DNA from: Geoglobus sp. | GTDB lineage: Archaea > Halobacteriota > Archaeoglobi > Archaeoglobales > Archaeoglobaceae | NCBI GenBank assembly: GCA_027016965.1 | Contig: JALURI010000018.1 | Span: 1-6,000, forward strand | DNA: 6,000 nt | Direction of reading: 5' to 3' | In this document: positions 1 to 5,488 of the stretch, piece by piece | How positions within the stretch are numbered: position 1 is the first letter of the stretch | How the letters are laid out: each line of letters starts with the position of its first letter | Made by a program: the position numbers and the translations under genes | The notes under the pieces: generated by a model | Told to the model about the DNA's origin: nothing | The model's input: the letters and a program-made list of their open reading frames with translations, nothing else | Databases searched by the model: none

Positions 1-195
1 GTTATATTTTTTACGGTGAAATCAATTTGAAGGCAATTGATCGCACTCTATTTTAAGAATTAGAGCTTTGCATGGCTGAAATTCTTTTTCTGAGGATTTA
101 TGGTGTGTATTTTGAATTTCACGGAAAATAGTATAATTTCAGGAATTAAATCTGAACAAGCTATTATCTTTTCCCTGTTCTTTTCTGCAATACAG

Positions 196-218
196 CTCAG
201 ATGGTGAAATAATCTGAG
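196..218. repeat. Short perfect hairpin, 7-base stem and 9-base loop
   Basis: CTCAGAT at 196-202 is the exact reverse complement of ATCTGAG at 212-218, with GGTGAAATA between. It lies about 130 bases upstream of the pheT start. It could be a small RNA hairpin or a protein-binding dyad. No T-run follows directly, so a terminator role is not supported, and chance occurrence in AT-rich DNA is quite possible. Confidence 0.35.
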
Positions 219-315
219 AGAATTGAGTATGGGATTCAATATCGGTTTGAGAGTTGGATGCCGGGTTGTGAGACGGGTAGGGGCAAGACACAATAATTTT
301 TTAAATGCTGTAACC

Positions 316-323
316 TTTATATT
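316..323 (+). promoter_or_regulatory. TATA box of pheT (leaderless promoter)
   Basis: TTTATATT is close to the archaeal box A consensus TTTAWATA. Its centre is about 27 bases before the pheT ATG at 347, which is where transcription itself should start. No Shine-Dalgarno motif lies in the bases before the ATG (CTCATCAAAATA). Together these suggest that the mRNA begins at or within a few bases of the start codon. The BRE upstream is weak. Confidence 0.6.
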
Positions 324-346
324 CTGATCATTTTCTCATCAAAATA

Positions 347-1990
347 ATGCCGGTTGTTACACTTTACTGGGATGAACTGGAAAGAATGGTTAGAGCAGAT
401 AGAAAAAAAATTCTGGAAAGGCTTCCAATGCTCGGATGTGACATTGAGAGGGTGTTTGATGACAGGATTGATGTGGAGTTTTTTCCAAACAGACCCGATC
501 TATATAGCGTAGAGGGCGTTTCCCGTGCATTAAGGGGGTTTTTGGATATTGAATTTGGATTCCAGGATTATTCTGTGAAACCAGGAAACTGGAAGATATA
601 TGCGGATGATAAGGTCCAGAGGGTTAGACCAAGAATTGTTGGATGTGTTGTAAGGCATGTAAATGTTGATGATGACATACTCAGATCAATTATACAGATT
701 CAGGAAGACCTTCACTGGACAATTGGAAGAAACAGGAGGAAGATGGCAATCGGGATCCACGATCTGAGCAGGGTCCATTTCCCTTTAAAATACACTGCAG
801 TTAAAGGTGATTTCTCGTTTATTCCCCTTGATTTTAAAGAAGAGATGAGTGTTAAGGAGATTCTTGAGAAACATCCGAAAGGAAGAGAATACAGCTTTAT
901 CCTGGAAGGATACGGGGAATATCCAATGATAATTGATGCCAGAGATGAGGCTGTATCCTTCCCTCCTGTGATCAATGCAGAGAAAACGAGGGTAAAAGAA
1001 GGAACATCTGACCTGTTCATAGATGTTACAGGATTTGATGAAAACGTTGACAGGGCATTAAAGATTCTCACAGCCATGTTTTCTGACAGAGGTGGAATAA
1101 TAGAGAGTGTCGAGATCATCTACATAGACAGAACTGAAGTAACTCCTGACATGTCTCCAGAAAGGCTTGAAATCAATAAAAAGGATATAGAATCGCTTCT
1201 TGGCTTAAAACTGGATGATAACGAAATAAAACTGGCTCTTGGGAGGATGAGGTATGGATTTGAATTCAGAGGAGATGAAATAGAGGTTCTTGTTCCACCT
1301 TACAGGGCCGATATTATGCATCCCTGGGATGTTATAGAGGACATAGCAATTGGATTTGGATATGACAGAATCCTTCCCAGATACCCGCCAACTCCGGGAG
1401 TAGGCAGGGAGCATGAGTGGAACTACTGGAGGGATGTTGTGAGGGAGATAATGCTTGGACTTGGATTTACAGAGGTGATCACGTTTACTCTTACAAATGA
1501 AAGAGTGATGTATAGCAACATGAACAGGGATGGAAGAGAGTGGGAGGATTTTACCCCTCTAATGCACCCTCTTACTGAAGAGCACACAATAATCAGGACT
1601 GACATTCTGCCAAAACTTATTGAGTTGTTGAAATACAACAAGCATGAGGCAATGCCTCAGATGATATTTGAGGTTGGAGATGTCATTGTTAACACAAAAA
1701 ACAGACTCAGGCTTGGAGCATGCATAACACATGCAAGAGCAAACTTCTCTGAGATAAGAAGCTTTGTTCAGGCTGTGATGCACGAGCTTGATTTGGAGTG
1801 GAAAGCAGAAAGGTCCGATGACGGCATCTTTATTAAAGGCAGAGGTGCTGACATTGCTGTTGATGGGGTGAAGGTTGGAGGATTTGGAGAAATAAACCCT
1901 GAGGTGCTTGAGAGATTTGAGATAACCATGCCGGTTACAGGTTTTGAAATAGATATCTCATCACTCTTTGACACCGGACTTGTCATCTGA
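347..1990 (+). CDS. pheT: Phenylalanyl-tRNA synthetase beta subunit, archaeal/eukaryal type
   Basis: This is the beta chain of the cytoplasmic alpha2-beta2 enzyme that charges tRNA-Phe with phenylalanine. At 547 residues it has the compact archaeal/eukaryal length and lacks the long N- and C-terminal tRNA-binding extensions of the roughly 800-residue bacterial form. An N-terminal B1-like region spans about 1-75. The B3/B4 editing domain covers about 95-255, including IGIHDL at 135-140 and PPVINAEKTRVKEGT at 206-220. A B5 domain covers about 270-345, with PPYRADIMHPWDVIED at 317-332. The C-terminal synthetase-like fold runs from about 355 to the end, with FEVGDV at 441-446 and GGFGEINPEVL at 511-521. 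The ATG sits about 27 bases after a TATA box and has no Shine-Dalgarno, so the message is probably leaderless. The partner pheS is not in the window, which suggests separately located subunit genes. No frameshift or missing block is visible. Confidence 0.96.
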   Translation: MPVVTLYWDELERMVRADRKKILERLPMLGCDIERVFDDRIDVEFFPNRPDLYSVEGVSRALRGFLDIEFGFQDYSVKPGNWKIYADDKVQRVRPRIVGCVVRHVNVDDDILRSIIQIQEDLHWTIGRNRRKMAIGIHDLSRVHFPLKYTAVKGDFSFIPLDFKEEMSVKEILEKHPKGREYSFILEGYGEYPMIIDARDEAVSFPPVINAEKTRVKEGTSDLFIDVTGFDENVDRALKILTAMFSDRGGIIESVEIIYIDRTEVTPDMSPERLEINKKDIESLLGLKLDDNEIKLALGRMRYGFEFRGDEIEVLVPPYRADIMHPWDVIEDIAIGFGYDRILPRYPPTPGVGREHEWNYWRDVVREIMLGLGFTEVITFTLTNERVMYSNMNRDGREWEDFTPLMHPLTEEHTIIRTDILPKLIELLKYNKHEAMPQMIFEVGDVIVNTKNRLRLGACITHARANFSEIRSFVQAVMHELDLEWKAERSDDGIFIKGRGADIAVDGVKVGGFGEINPEVLERFEITMPVTGFEIDISSLFDTGLVI

Positions 1991-2008
1991 GTATTAAAAA
2001 AATTGCAG

Positions 2009-2017
2009 TTTTTTCTT
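2009..2017 (+). terminator. Oligo-T terminator after pheT
   Basis: A T-run (TTTTTTCTT) begins 18 bases after the pheT TGA. Archaeal RNA polymerase terminates at such non-template T stretches. An A-run at 1996-2002 could pair with it around TTGCAG, but the stem would be only A:U, so the T-run itself is the likely signal. It separates pheT from the next promoter at about 2050. Confidence 0.55.
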
Positions 2018-2031
2018 ACCAAATAACACGG

Positions 2032-2049
2032 TATTAACGTTCATTAATA
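2032..2049. repeat. Perfect inverted repeat next to the BRE/TATA: candidate operator
   Basis: TATTAA at 2032-2037 is mirrored exactly by TTAATA at 2044-2049 around the 6-base spacer CGTTCA. The dyad ends one base before the presumed BRE at 2050-2055 and is centred about 20 bases upstream of the TATA box centre. In archaea, activators often bind just upstream of the BRE. A dimeric helix-turn-helix regulator is therefore plausible. The arms contain only A and T, so chance is a real alternative. Confidence 0.35.
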
Positions 2050-2064
2050 AAGAAATTTTATATA
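2050..2064 (+). promoter_or_regulatory. BRE and TATA box of the radical SAM cluster
   Basis: AAGAAA (2050-2055) fits the archaeal BRE, and TTTATATA (2057-2064) is an exact box A consensus. A start point 22-27 bases further on falls near 2083-2088. That would leave a short 5' leader carrying the Shine-Dalgarno GGTGA at 2087-2091. It is the strongest promoter in the window by consensus. Confidence 0.7.
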
Positions 2065-2096
2065 TTTGAAGCTATAAGTATGGAAAGGTGAGCAGG

Positions 2097-2159
2097 ATGA
2101 AGGTGAAAAAAGTTGGGAGAAGAAAGATCGGAATTTGCAAGTGCAATGTCTCATGCTGA
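2097..2159 (+). CDS. Possible 20-residue Cys-rich micro-ORF (RiPP precursor or leader peptide candidate)
   Basis: An ATG at 2097 follows GGTGA (2087-2091) with 5-base spacing and is the first start codon after the strong promoter. It opens a 20-codon frame ending at TGA 2157-2159. The N-terminal half is very basic (Lys/Arg-rich), and the end reads GICKCNVSC with three cysteines. It overlaps the next ORF in another frame, and its stop lies four bases before an in-frame ATG (2164) of that ORF, a spacing that would suit translational coupling. The neighbouring radical SAM enzyme with a PqqD-like domain makes a modified-peptide precursor imaginable. A regulatory upstream ORF, or a chance frame running through the leader of the 78-residue gene, is at least as likely. 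Conservation has not been tested. Confidence 0.25.
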   Translation: MKVKKVGRRKIGICKCNVSC

Positions 2160-2349
2160 TACCATGAACAGGTACAGAATACTGATATGCTCGGCATGCG
2201 ATTTCTACAAACCCGGAGACGATCTTGAATGTGCAGCATACAGGGTTCTGGTTTACTTCATTGAGAATGGAAAGCTCAGTCCTGAGGAGGTTGAAATTGC
2301 AGTATCTGAGGCTTGCAGACAGAGTATTGCTCAGGAAGTTCGGAGATAA
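2113..2349 (+). CDS. Small four-cysteine protein of unknown function, upstream partner of radical SAM enzyme
   Basis: I do not recognise this 78-residue protein. It has no signal peptide or membrane helix. The core reads RILICSACDFYKPGDDLEC, with cysteines at 26, 29 and 40 (C-x2-C-x10-C) and another at 68, a spacing that could bind zinc or an Fe-S cluster. A probable helical segment (LSPEEVEIAVSEA) follows at about 55-67. The TTG start at 2113 is preceded by AGGTGA (2101-2106) at 6-base spacing. ATG codons at 2146 and 2164 are alternatives without a Shine-Dalgarno, though 2164 (MNRYRIL...) begins close to the cysteine core and would give 61 residues. The 3' end overlaps the radical SAM gene by 53 bases, implying coupled translation. 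It may be an accessory protein or the substrate of that enzyme. Confidence 0.7.
   Translation: MGEERSEFASAMSHADTMNRYRILICSACDFYKPGDDLECAAYRVLVYFIENGKLSPEEVEIAVSEACRQSIAQEVRR
2284..2291 (+). promoter_or_regulatory. Shine-Dalgarno deciding the radical SAM start (TTG 2297)
   Basis: GAGGAGGT is a near-perfect anti-16S match five bases before TTG at 2297. It lies inside the upstream gene. The earlier in-frame ATG at 2225 would add 24 residues (beginning MNVQHTGFWF) that are only the shifted frame of the upstream gene and precede the natural edge of the PqqD-like domain. The TTG is therefore the better start. Confidence 0.75.
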
Positions 2350-3445
2350 CTACATTGCATACCATGCAAAAAAGGATGAGCTTTTTGAGCTCGATGATGA
2401 AGCCTTTAATTTTTTATTGAGCTGTGATGGAAGCCTGAAGGATATTGATAATGAAATTCTCGAATTCTTGCTTTCAGAAAACATTGTCGAGATAAATTCT
2501 GACAGAAAGGTTAATGATTTCTTCGAGCAGAATGAGCCATCACTCAGATATTTGCTTTTAACAGTTACAAACAGATGCAACCTCTGCTGTGAGCATTGCT
2601 ATGTATCTCAGAAAAATCAGTTCATGAATTTCAATACATTCAAAAAGACTGTTGATAGTTTTTACAGAATTGGTGGACTCAAGCTGATAATTTCAGGGGG
2701 AGAACCACTTCTGCATCCGGAAATTTTCAGCTTTCTTAAATATGCAAGAAGATATCCCTACAGAATTGTTCTGCTTACAAATGGATATCTCATTCAGGAA
2801 AAGGATGTTATGCGTCTGTCAAAACTTGTTGATGAAGTCCAGATCAGCCTTGACGGGCTTGAGGGGCATGAAAAGCTCAGAAAGTCCAGCTGGAGAAATG
2901 TTGTGGAGAAAATAGAGATGCTATCTGGCAGTGTTGATGTAAGCATTTCAACTATGGTGACGAGATACAATCTGGATGAGTTTGAGGACATGAAAAGCAT
3001 TATTGAAAGACTGAATGTTGTAAGGTGGAGCATAGATGTTCCTACCTGTGACAGGGAGCTTCTTCCAGACTGGGATGACGTGAAGGAAATCCTTTCCACC
3101 TATGGATTTGGGGATATGGGTCATGAGAGCATTCAGGGATTTGCATGTGGGGCCCATTACTGCGAGATCAATCCTGATGGATCTGTGGTGAAGTGCGGAT
3201 TCTTTGAAGAGATTGCCGGAAACGTTGTTGAAGGACTTGAAAAGTGTTGGGAAAAAATGAAAGAAAAATTCATCTGGAAAGTTGAGACGTTGGGATGCAA
3301 TTGCAAATACAGAGAGGAGTGCAGAGGTGGATGCAGATACAGAGCACTCGTTTACTCAGGTGATTTGTTCTTAGAGGACCCTGTAATGTGTGCCATTTTT
3401 GGTGTTTTGACCACAGATATCAATCACGAAGACCTAAATACTTAG
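2297..3445 (+). CDS. Radical SAM/SPASM enzyme with N-terminal PqqD-like domain
   Basis: This predicted cytoplasmic Fe-S enzyme has 382 residues from TTG 2297. Residues 1-70 resemble a PqqD-type domain (LADRVLLRKFGDNYIAYH, then ELDDEAFNFL, then a second helical stretch ending IVEI); such domains grip leader peptides in RiPP maturases. The radical SAM core carries C94-x3-C98-x2-C101 for the SAM-bound [4Fe-4S] cluster, GGEP at 134-137 and SLDG at 184-187. The C-terminal region is SPASM-like: C284-x10-G295-x4-C300, then C334-x-C336-x5-C342-x3-C346 and C365. The first pair is one residue closer than the usual C-x2-C. The stretch CRGGCRYRALVYSGDLFLEDP recalls the NirJ/AhbC/AhbD/PqqE group. Peptide or protein modification is favoured because of the PqqD domain and the small Cys-containing ORFs directly upstream; a haem-pathway or other small-molecule role cannot be excluded. 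The substrate is unknown. Confidence 0.88.
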   Translation: MQYLRLADRVLLRKFGDNYIAYHAKKDELFELDDEAFNFLLSCDGSLKDIDNEILEFLLSENIVEINSDRKVNDFFEQNEPSLRYLLLTVTNRCNLCCEHCYVSQKNQFMNFNTFKKTVDSFYRIGGLKLIISGGEPLLHPEIFSFLKYARRYPYRIVLLTNGYLIQEKDVMRLSKLVDEVQISLDGLEGHEKLRKSSWRNVVEKIEMLSGSVDVSISTMVTRYNLDEFEDMKSIIERLNVVRWSIDVPTCDRELLPDWDDVKEILSTYGFGDMGHESIQGFACGAHYCEINPDGSVVKCGFFEEIAGNVVEGLEKCWEKMKEKFIWKVETLGCNCKYREECRGGCRYRALVYSGDLFLEDPVMCAIFGVLTTDINHEDLNT

Positions 3446-3509
3446 GGAGTATTGACTTATCACACTTCCAACAGAGTTCAGTTATGGAGAACTATCTGAG
3501 GTGGTTTGA

Positions 3510-4004
3510 GTGGTAGAGGTTGTGGATGTGAGAGGTATGGAAAGAGATAAGCGATTCCCGCTCATTTTTGAAAAGCTTGAGAAACATGGTGAAATTGATG
3601 TTGTGATCGAAACAAAACCTGGCCCTCTTATAAAGATGCTCCATGACAGAGGATATCTTGTGAAATATAAGGAAGAGGAAGATCATGTGAGGCTTGAGAT
3701 TAGGGAACCTGAGATAATTCCAGGAAGCTGTCCCGGAGCTTCAACAATCTTCAGACCGAAGCTGGAGATAAAGCAATGTACTCACTGCGGTAGTGAGATA
3801 GAAAGGTGGACTGATGAGATAAAGGTTGTCTGCGAGAACTGCGGAAAGGAGGTCATTTTTGACATTGATAGCTGTGTGCAATGGTGTGAATATGCTGAGA
3901 AATGCCTTGGAGATAAGTACGAGGAAGTAATGAGAACACTGAACGAGCTGGATGAAAAAAAGATGAAGCTTGATTTTTCAAAATACATCAAGCTTGAGAG
4001 CTAA
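3510..4004 (+). CDS. DUF2249-like domain fused to zinc-ribbon/Cys-rich tail
   Basis: This is a soluble 164-residue protein. Residues 4-66 match the DUF2249 pattern (VDVRG, then FPLIFEKLEKHGEI, PGPLIKML and RGYLVKY), a TusA/SirA-like small fold of uncertain role often seen with redox, nitrogen-oxide or haem proteins. The second half has C90-x2-C93-x14-C108-x2-C111, a probable zinc ribbon. It is followed by C122-x3-C126-x5-C132 (DSCVQWCEYAEKC). With the lone C74 in GSCPGAS, the last three cysteines could make a four-ligand site for a metal or Fe-S cluster. The GTG start is supported by GAGGTGG at 3498-3504, five bases upstream. It lies 64 bases after the radical SAM gene, with no clear T-run between, so co-transcription is plausible. 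A weak TATA-like CTAAATAC near 3433-3440 could also serve it. The biochemical function is unknown. Confidence 0.85.
   Translation: MVEVVDVRGMERDKRFPLIFEKLEKHGEIDVVIETKPGPLIKMLHDRGYLVKYKEEEDHVRLEIREPEIIPGSCPGASTIFRPKLEIKQCTHCGSEIERWTDEIKVVCENCGKEVIFDIDSCVQWCEYAEKCLGDKYEEVMRTLNELDEKKMKLDFSKYIKLES
3955..3961 (-). terminator. Oligo-T terminator for the flavoprotein gene
   Basis: Seven A on the plus strand give a T7 run in the minus-strand transcript, 27 bases after the flavoprotein stop codon. It lies inside the coding sequence of the convergent DUF2249/zinc-ribbon gene, where it encodes part of DEKKMK. Confidence 0.5.
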
Positions 4005-5409
4005 TCTGAAACTCTTTTTCAATCATTTTGTTGTAATCATCAACGCTCATCAAATTTCCACAAGCCCAGCTAACAACTTCTGAAAGGCTGGGATGAATGT
4101 GGATGGCATGCAGGATTGAGTAAAATGGTGCATTCAGAGCCATAACAGTGGCAACCTCCTGAATGAGAAGTGATGCTGCCTTGCCCACAATATGTGCTCC
4201 AATAATTCTTTCAGTTTCTCTGTTGATGATAATCTTCGCAAATCCCTTTGCATTCAGTCCCTGTCCTTTTCCAGTTGATTTCATCTCCTCAAATCCAATC
4301 AGCACGTTTTCCTTACCGTATTTTTCAATAGCCTGATCCTCTCTCAGCCCAACACTGGCTACCTCCGGCTGGCAGAAGACCGCATGGGGTACAGTTGAGT
4401 AATCCATCTTTATTCCGGCACCATGAAAAGCGTTCATGTAGGCTATGACAGCCTCTCTATTTGCGACATGTCTGAACATGTACTTTCCATTTGCATCACC
4501 AACTGCGTAAACACCCCTGACATTTGTCTCAAGATACTCATTTATTTTTATCCATCCTCTCTCATCTGTCTCTATTCCACCTTTCTCGGGTTTGAGAATG
4601 TCTGAATTTGATTTCCTGCCAACTGCCACAAGAATTTCCTCACTTTCAATTGCTTTTTTCCCATCATCGCATCTCGCATGAACCACCTTTTTCTCCCCAC
4701 TTTTCTCAACTCTCATAACTCTGTGGGATGTCAGGATGTCTGCATGTTCTGACAGCTCTTGATGGACAAATCTGGAAATCTCCGGCTCCTCATTGGATAA
4801 AATCCTTGGAAGCATCTCTACAATTGTGACATCACATCCAGCTCTTGCAAAGAAATTGCCGTATTCGAGGGCTATGTAGCCTCCACCTATGATTACAAGA
4901 CTCTCCGGCATATCCTCAAGATAGAGAAGGGAGTCACTTGTGAGATATCCAGAGCTTTCCAGTCCATCAATTTCTGGAATCATGGGCCGCGATCCTGAGC
5001 CAATGAAAATCCTTTCAGATCTGATCTGCTCTCCATCAACCTCAAGAGTGTATGGGGAAACAAACTCAGCATGAGACCTGAAGTATTTTATCCTGTCAGA
5101 CTCTTTCAAGGATTTCTCAATCATTTTACTCTCGGAATCTATCTTGCTTCTCATCCTTTTCATTATTTTTCTGAAATCTACTCCTTTTATTTCAGCATCA
5201 ACAAAGCCTGATAAACTTTCAAGATCGTAAATAACCTCCACAGGCGAGATTATGAGCTTTGATGGTATGCATCCTCTCGTGAGACAGATGCCTCCAGCCA
5301 TATCCTTATCAATAACAGCAACCCTTGCATCCGGATTCTCTTTCATAAGCCTCTCCGCTACAATCATGCCAGAGCCTGTACCTATGATAATCGCATCATA
5401 CTCATTCAT
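3988..5409 (-). CDS. lpdA: Dihydrolipoamide dehydrogenase-type flavoprotein disulfide reductase
   Basis: This 473-residue class I pyridine-nucleotide disulfide oxidoreductase is FAD-containing, homodimeric and cytoplasmic by family. The FAD-binding start is DAIIIGTGSGM (5-15). The redox-active disulfide is GGICLTRGCIPSK with C42 and C47. The NAD(P)-binding motif is IIGGGYIALEYGNFFARAG at 173-191, and the second FAD motif is GVYAVGDAN at 299-307. The C-terminal dimer-interface active site is HIHPSLSE, with H439 and E444 as the base pair. All catalytic elements are intact. The HPSLSE end favours lipoamide dehydrogenase, while GTGSGM and GICLTRGCIPSK also occur in mycothione-reductase-like relatives, so the substrate is not certain. 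No lipoyl-protein, E1/E2 or glycine-cleavage gene lies in the window. The ATG is about 25 bases from a TATA-like TTTTATT and has no Shine-Dalgarno. The 3' end overlaps the convergent zinc-ribbon gene by 17 bases. Confidence 0.88.
   Translation of the reverse strand: MNEYDAIIIGTGSGMIVAERLMKENPDARVAVIDKDMAGGICLTRGCIPSKLIISPVEVIYDLESLSGFVDAEIKGVDFRKIMKRMRSKIDSESKMIEKSLKESDRIKYFRSHAEFVSPYTLEVDGEQIRSERIFIGSGSRPMIPEIDGLESSGYLTSDSLLYLEDMPESLVIIGGGYIALEYGNFFARAGCDVTIVEMLPRILSNEEPEISRFVHQELSEHADILTSHRVMRVEKSGEKKVVHARCDDGKKAIESEEILVAVGRKSNSDILKPEKGGIETDERGWIKINEYLETNVRGVYAVGDANGKYMFRHVANREAVIAYMNAFHGAGIKMDYSTVPHAVFCQPEVASVGLREDQAIEKYGKENVLIGFEEMKSTGKGQGLNAKGFAKIIINRETERIIGAHIVGKAASLLIQEVATVMALNAPFYSILHAIHIHPSLSEVVSWACGNLMSVDDYNKMIEKEFQISSQA
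4015..4019 (+). terminator. Possible T-run terminator after the DUF2249/zinc-ribbon gene
   Basis: T5 in CTTTTTC starts 11 bases after the TAA at 4002-4004, and another T4 follows at 4025-4028. The run lies inside the 3' end of the convergent flavoprotein gene. Five T is a modest signal. Confidence 0.35.
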
Positions 5410-5430
5410 GGAAAAGGACTGGGGTTATTC

Positions 5431-5437
5431 AATAAAA
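5431..5437 (-). promoter_or_regulatory. TATA-like box of the flavoprotein gene
   Basis: Read on the minus strand the sequence is GGTTTTATTG. The TTTTATT is centred about 25 bases before the ATG (5409), which predicts a leaderless message, and no Shine-Dalgarno is seen before the ATG. The match to box A is only moderate. The near-symmetric TATAAATT at 5462-5469 is a better TATA sequence but would leave a leader of about 30 bases. Confidence 0.45.
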
Positions 5438-5459
5438 CCATTTGGATGATGGAATTAGC

Positions 5460-5467
5460 CTTATAAA
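5460..5467 (+). promoter_or_regulatory. TATA box of the thioesterase gene (leaderless promoter)
   Basis: CTTATAAA is a good box A match centred about 25 bases before the ATG at 5489. No Shine-Dalgarno precedes the ATG (TTAACAGTTTGTC), so transcription should begin at or very near the start codon. Confidence 0.6.
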
Positions 5468-5488
5468 TTCTCATATTAACAGTTTGTC

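Larger units (their letters stand above)
1..346. other. AT-rich region before pheT with no defensible gene
   Basis: No convincing protein or RNA gene is visible. The only long open frame, on the minus strand, gives a low-complexity Pro/Leu/Asn/Ile-rich translation with no recognisable domain and no start signals. Plus frame 3 is open from the left edge to a TAA at 54-56 and could be the tail of a gene lying outside the window, but 17 residues are too few to judge. A perfect 7-base stem lies at 196-218. A G-rich patch at 251-285 stands out from the AT-rich surroundings (28 of 50 bases are G or C in 241-290, against 17 of 60 in 1-60). The pheT promoter occupies the right end. Confidence 0.6.

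Noticed and set aside
3..56. Tail of an upstream plus-strand gene ending at TAA 54-56
   Set aside because: Seventeen residues (ending AIDRTLF) match nothing recognisable, and the frame could be open by chance.
60..293. 77-codon open frame on the minus strand upstream of pheT
   Set aside because: The translation is low in complexity and resembles no family. No Shine-Dalgarno or suitably spaced TATA box supports the start, and the DNA is mostly AT-rich spacer.
241..293. H/ACA- or C/D-box guide RNA near the G-rich patch, with ACA trinucleotides at the right edge followed by a T-run
   Set aside because: The strand has too few C residues to pair with its G-runs. Only short pairings (TGCC with GGCA, TTGTG with CACAA) can be drawn, and no C/D box set is present.
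712..1119. Long antisense open frame inside pheT
   Set aside because: pheT is unambiguous over its whole length. The antisense product is a Ser/Leu-rich shadow with no start signals.
3484..3516. Ten-codon frame (MENYLRWFEW) just before the DUF2249 gene
   Set aside because: It has no Shine-Dalgarno, is very short, and covers the ribosome site of the real gene; chance is sufficient.
4466..4481. ACATGT-CTGA-ACATGT double palindrome
   Set aside because: It lies inside the flavoprotein coding sequence and is explained by the codons for YMFRHVAN; it is not near a promoter.
5252..5449. Plus-strand open frame across the start of the flavoprotein gene
   Set aside because: It is the antisense of a conserved FAD-binding N-terminus and has no independent support.
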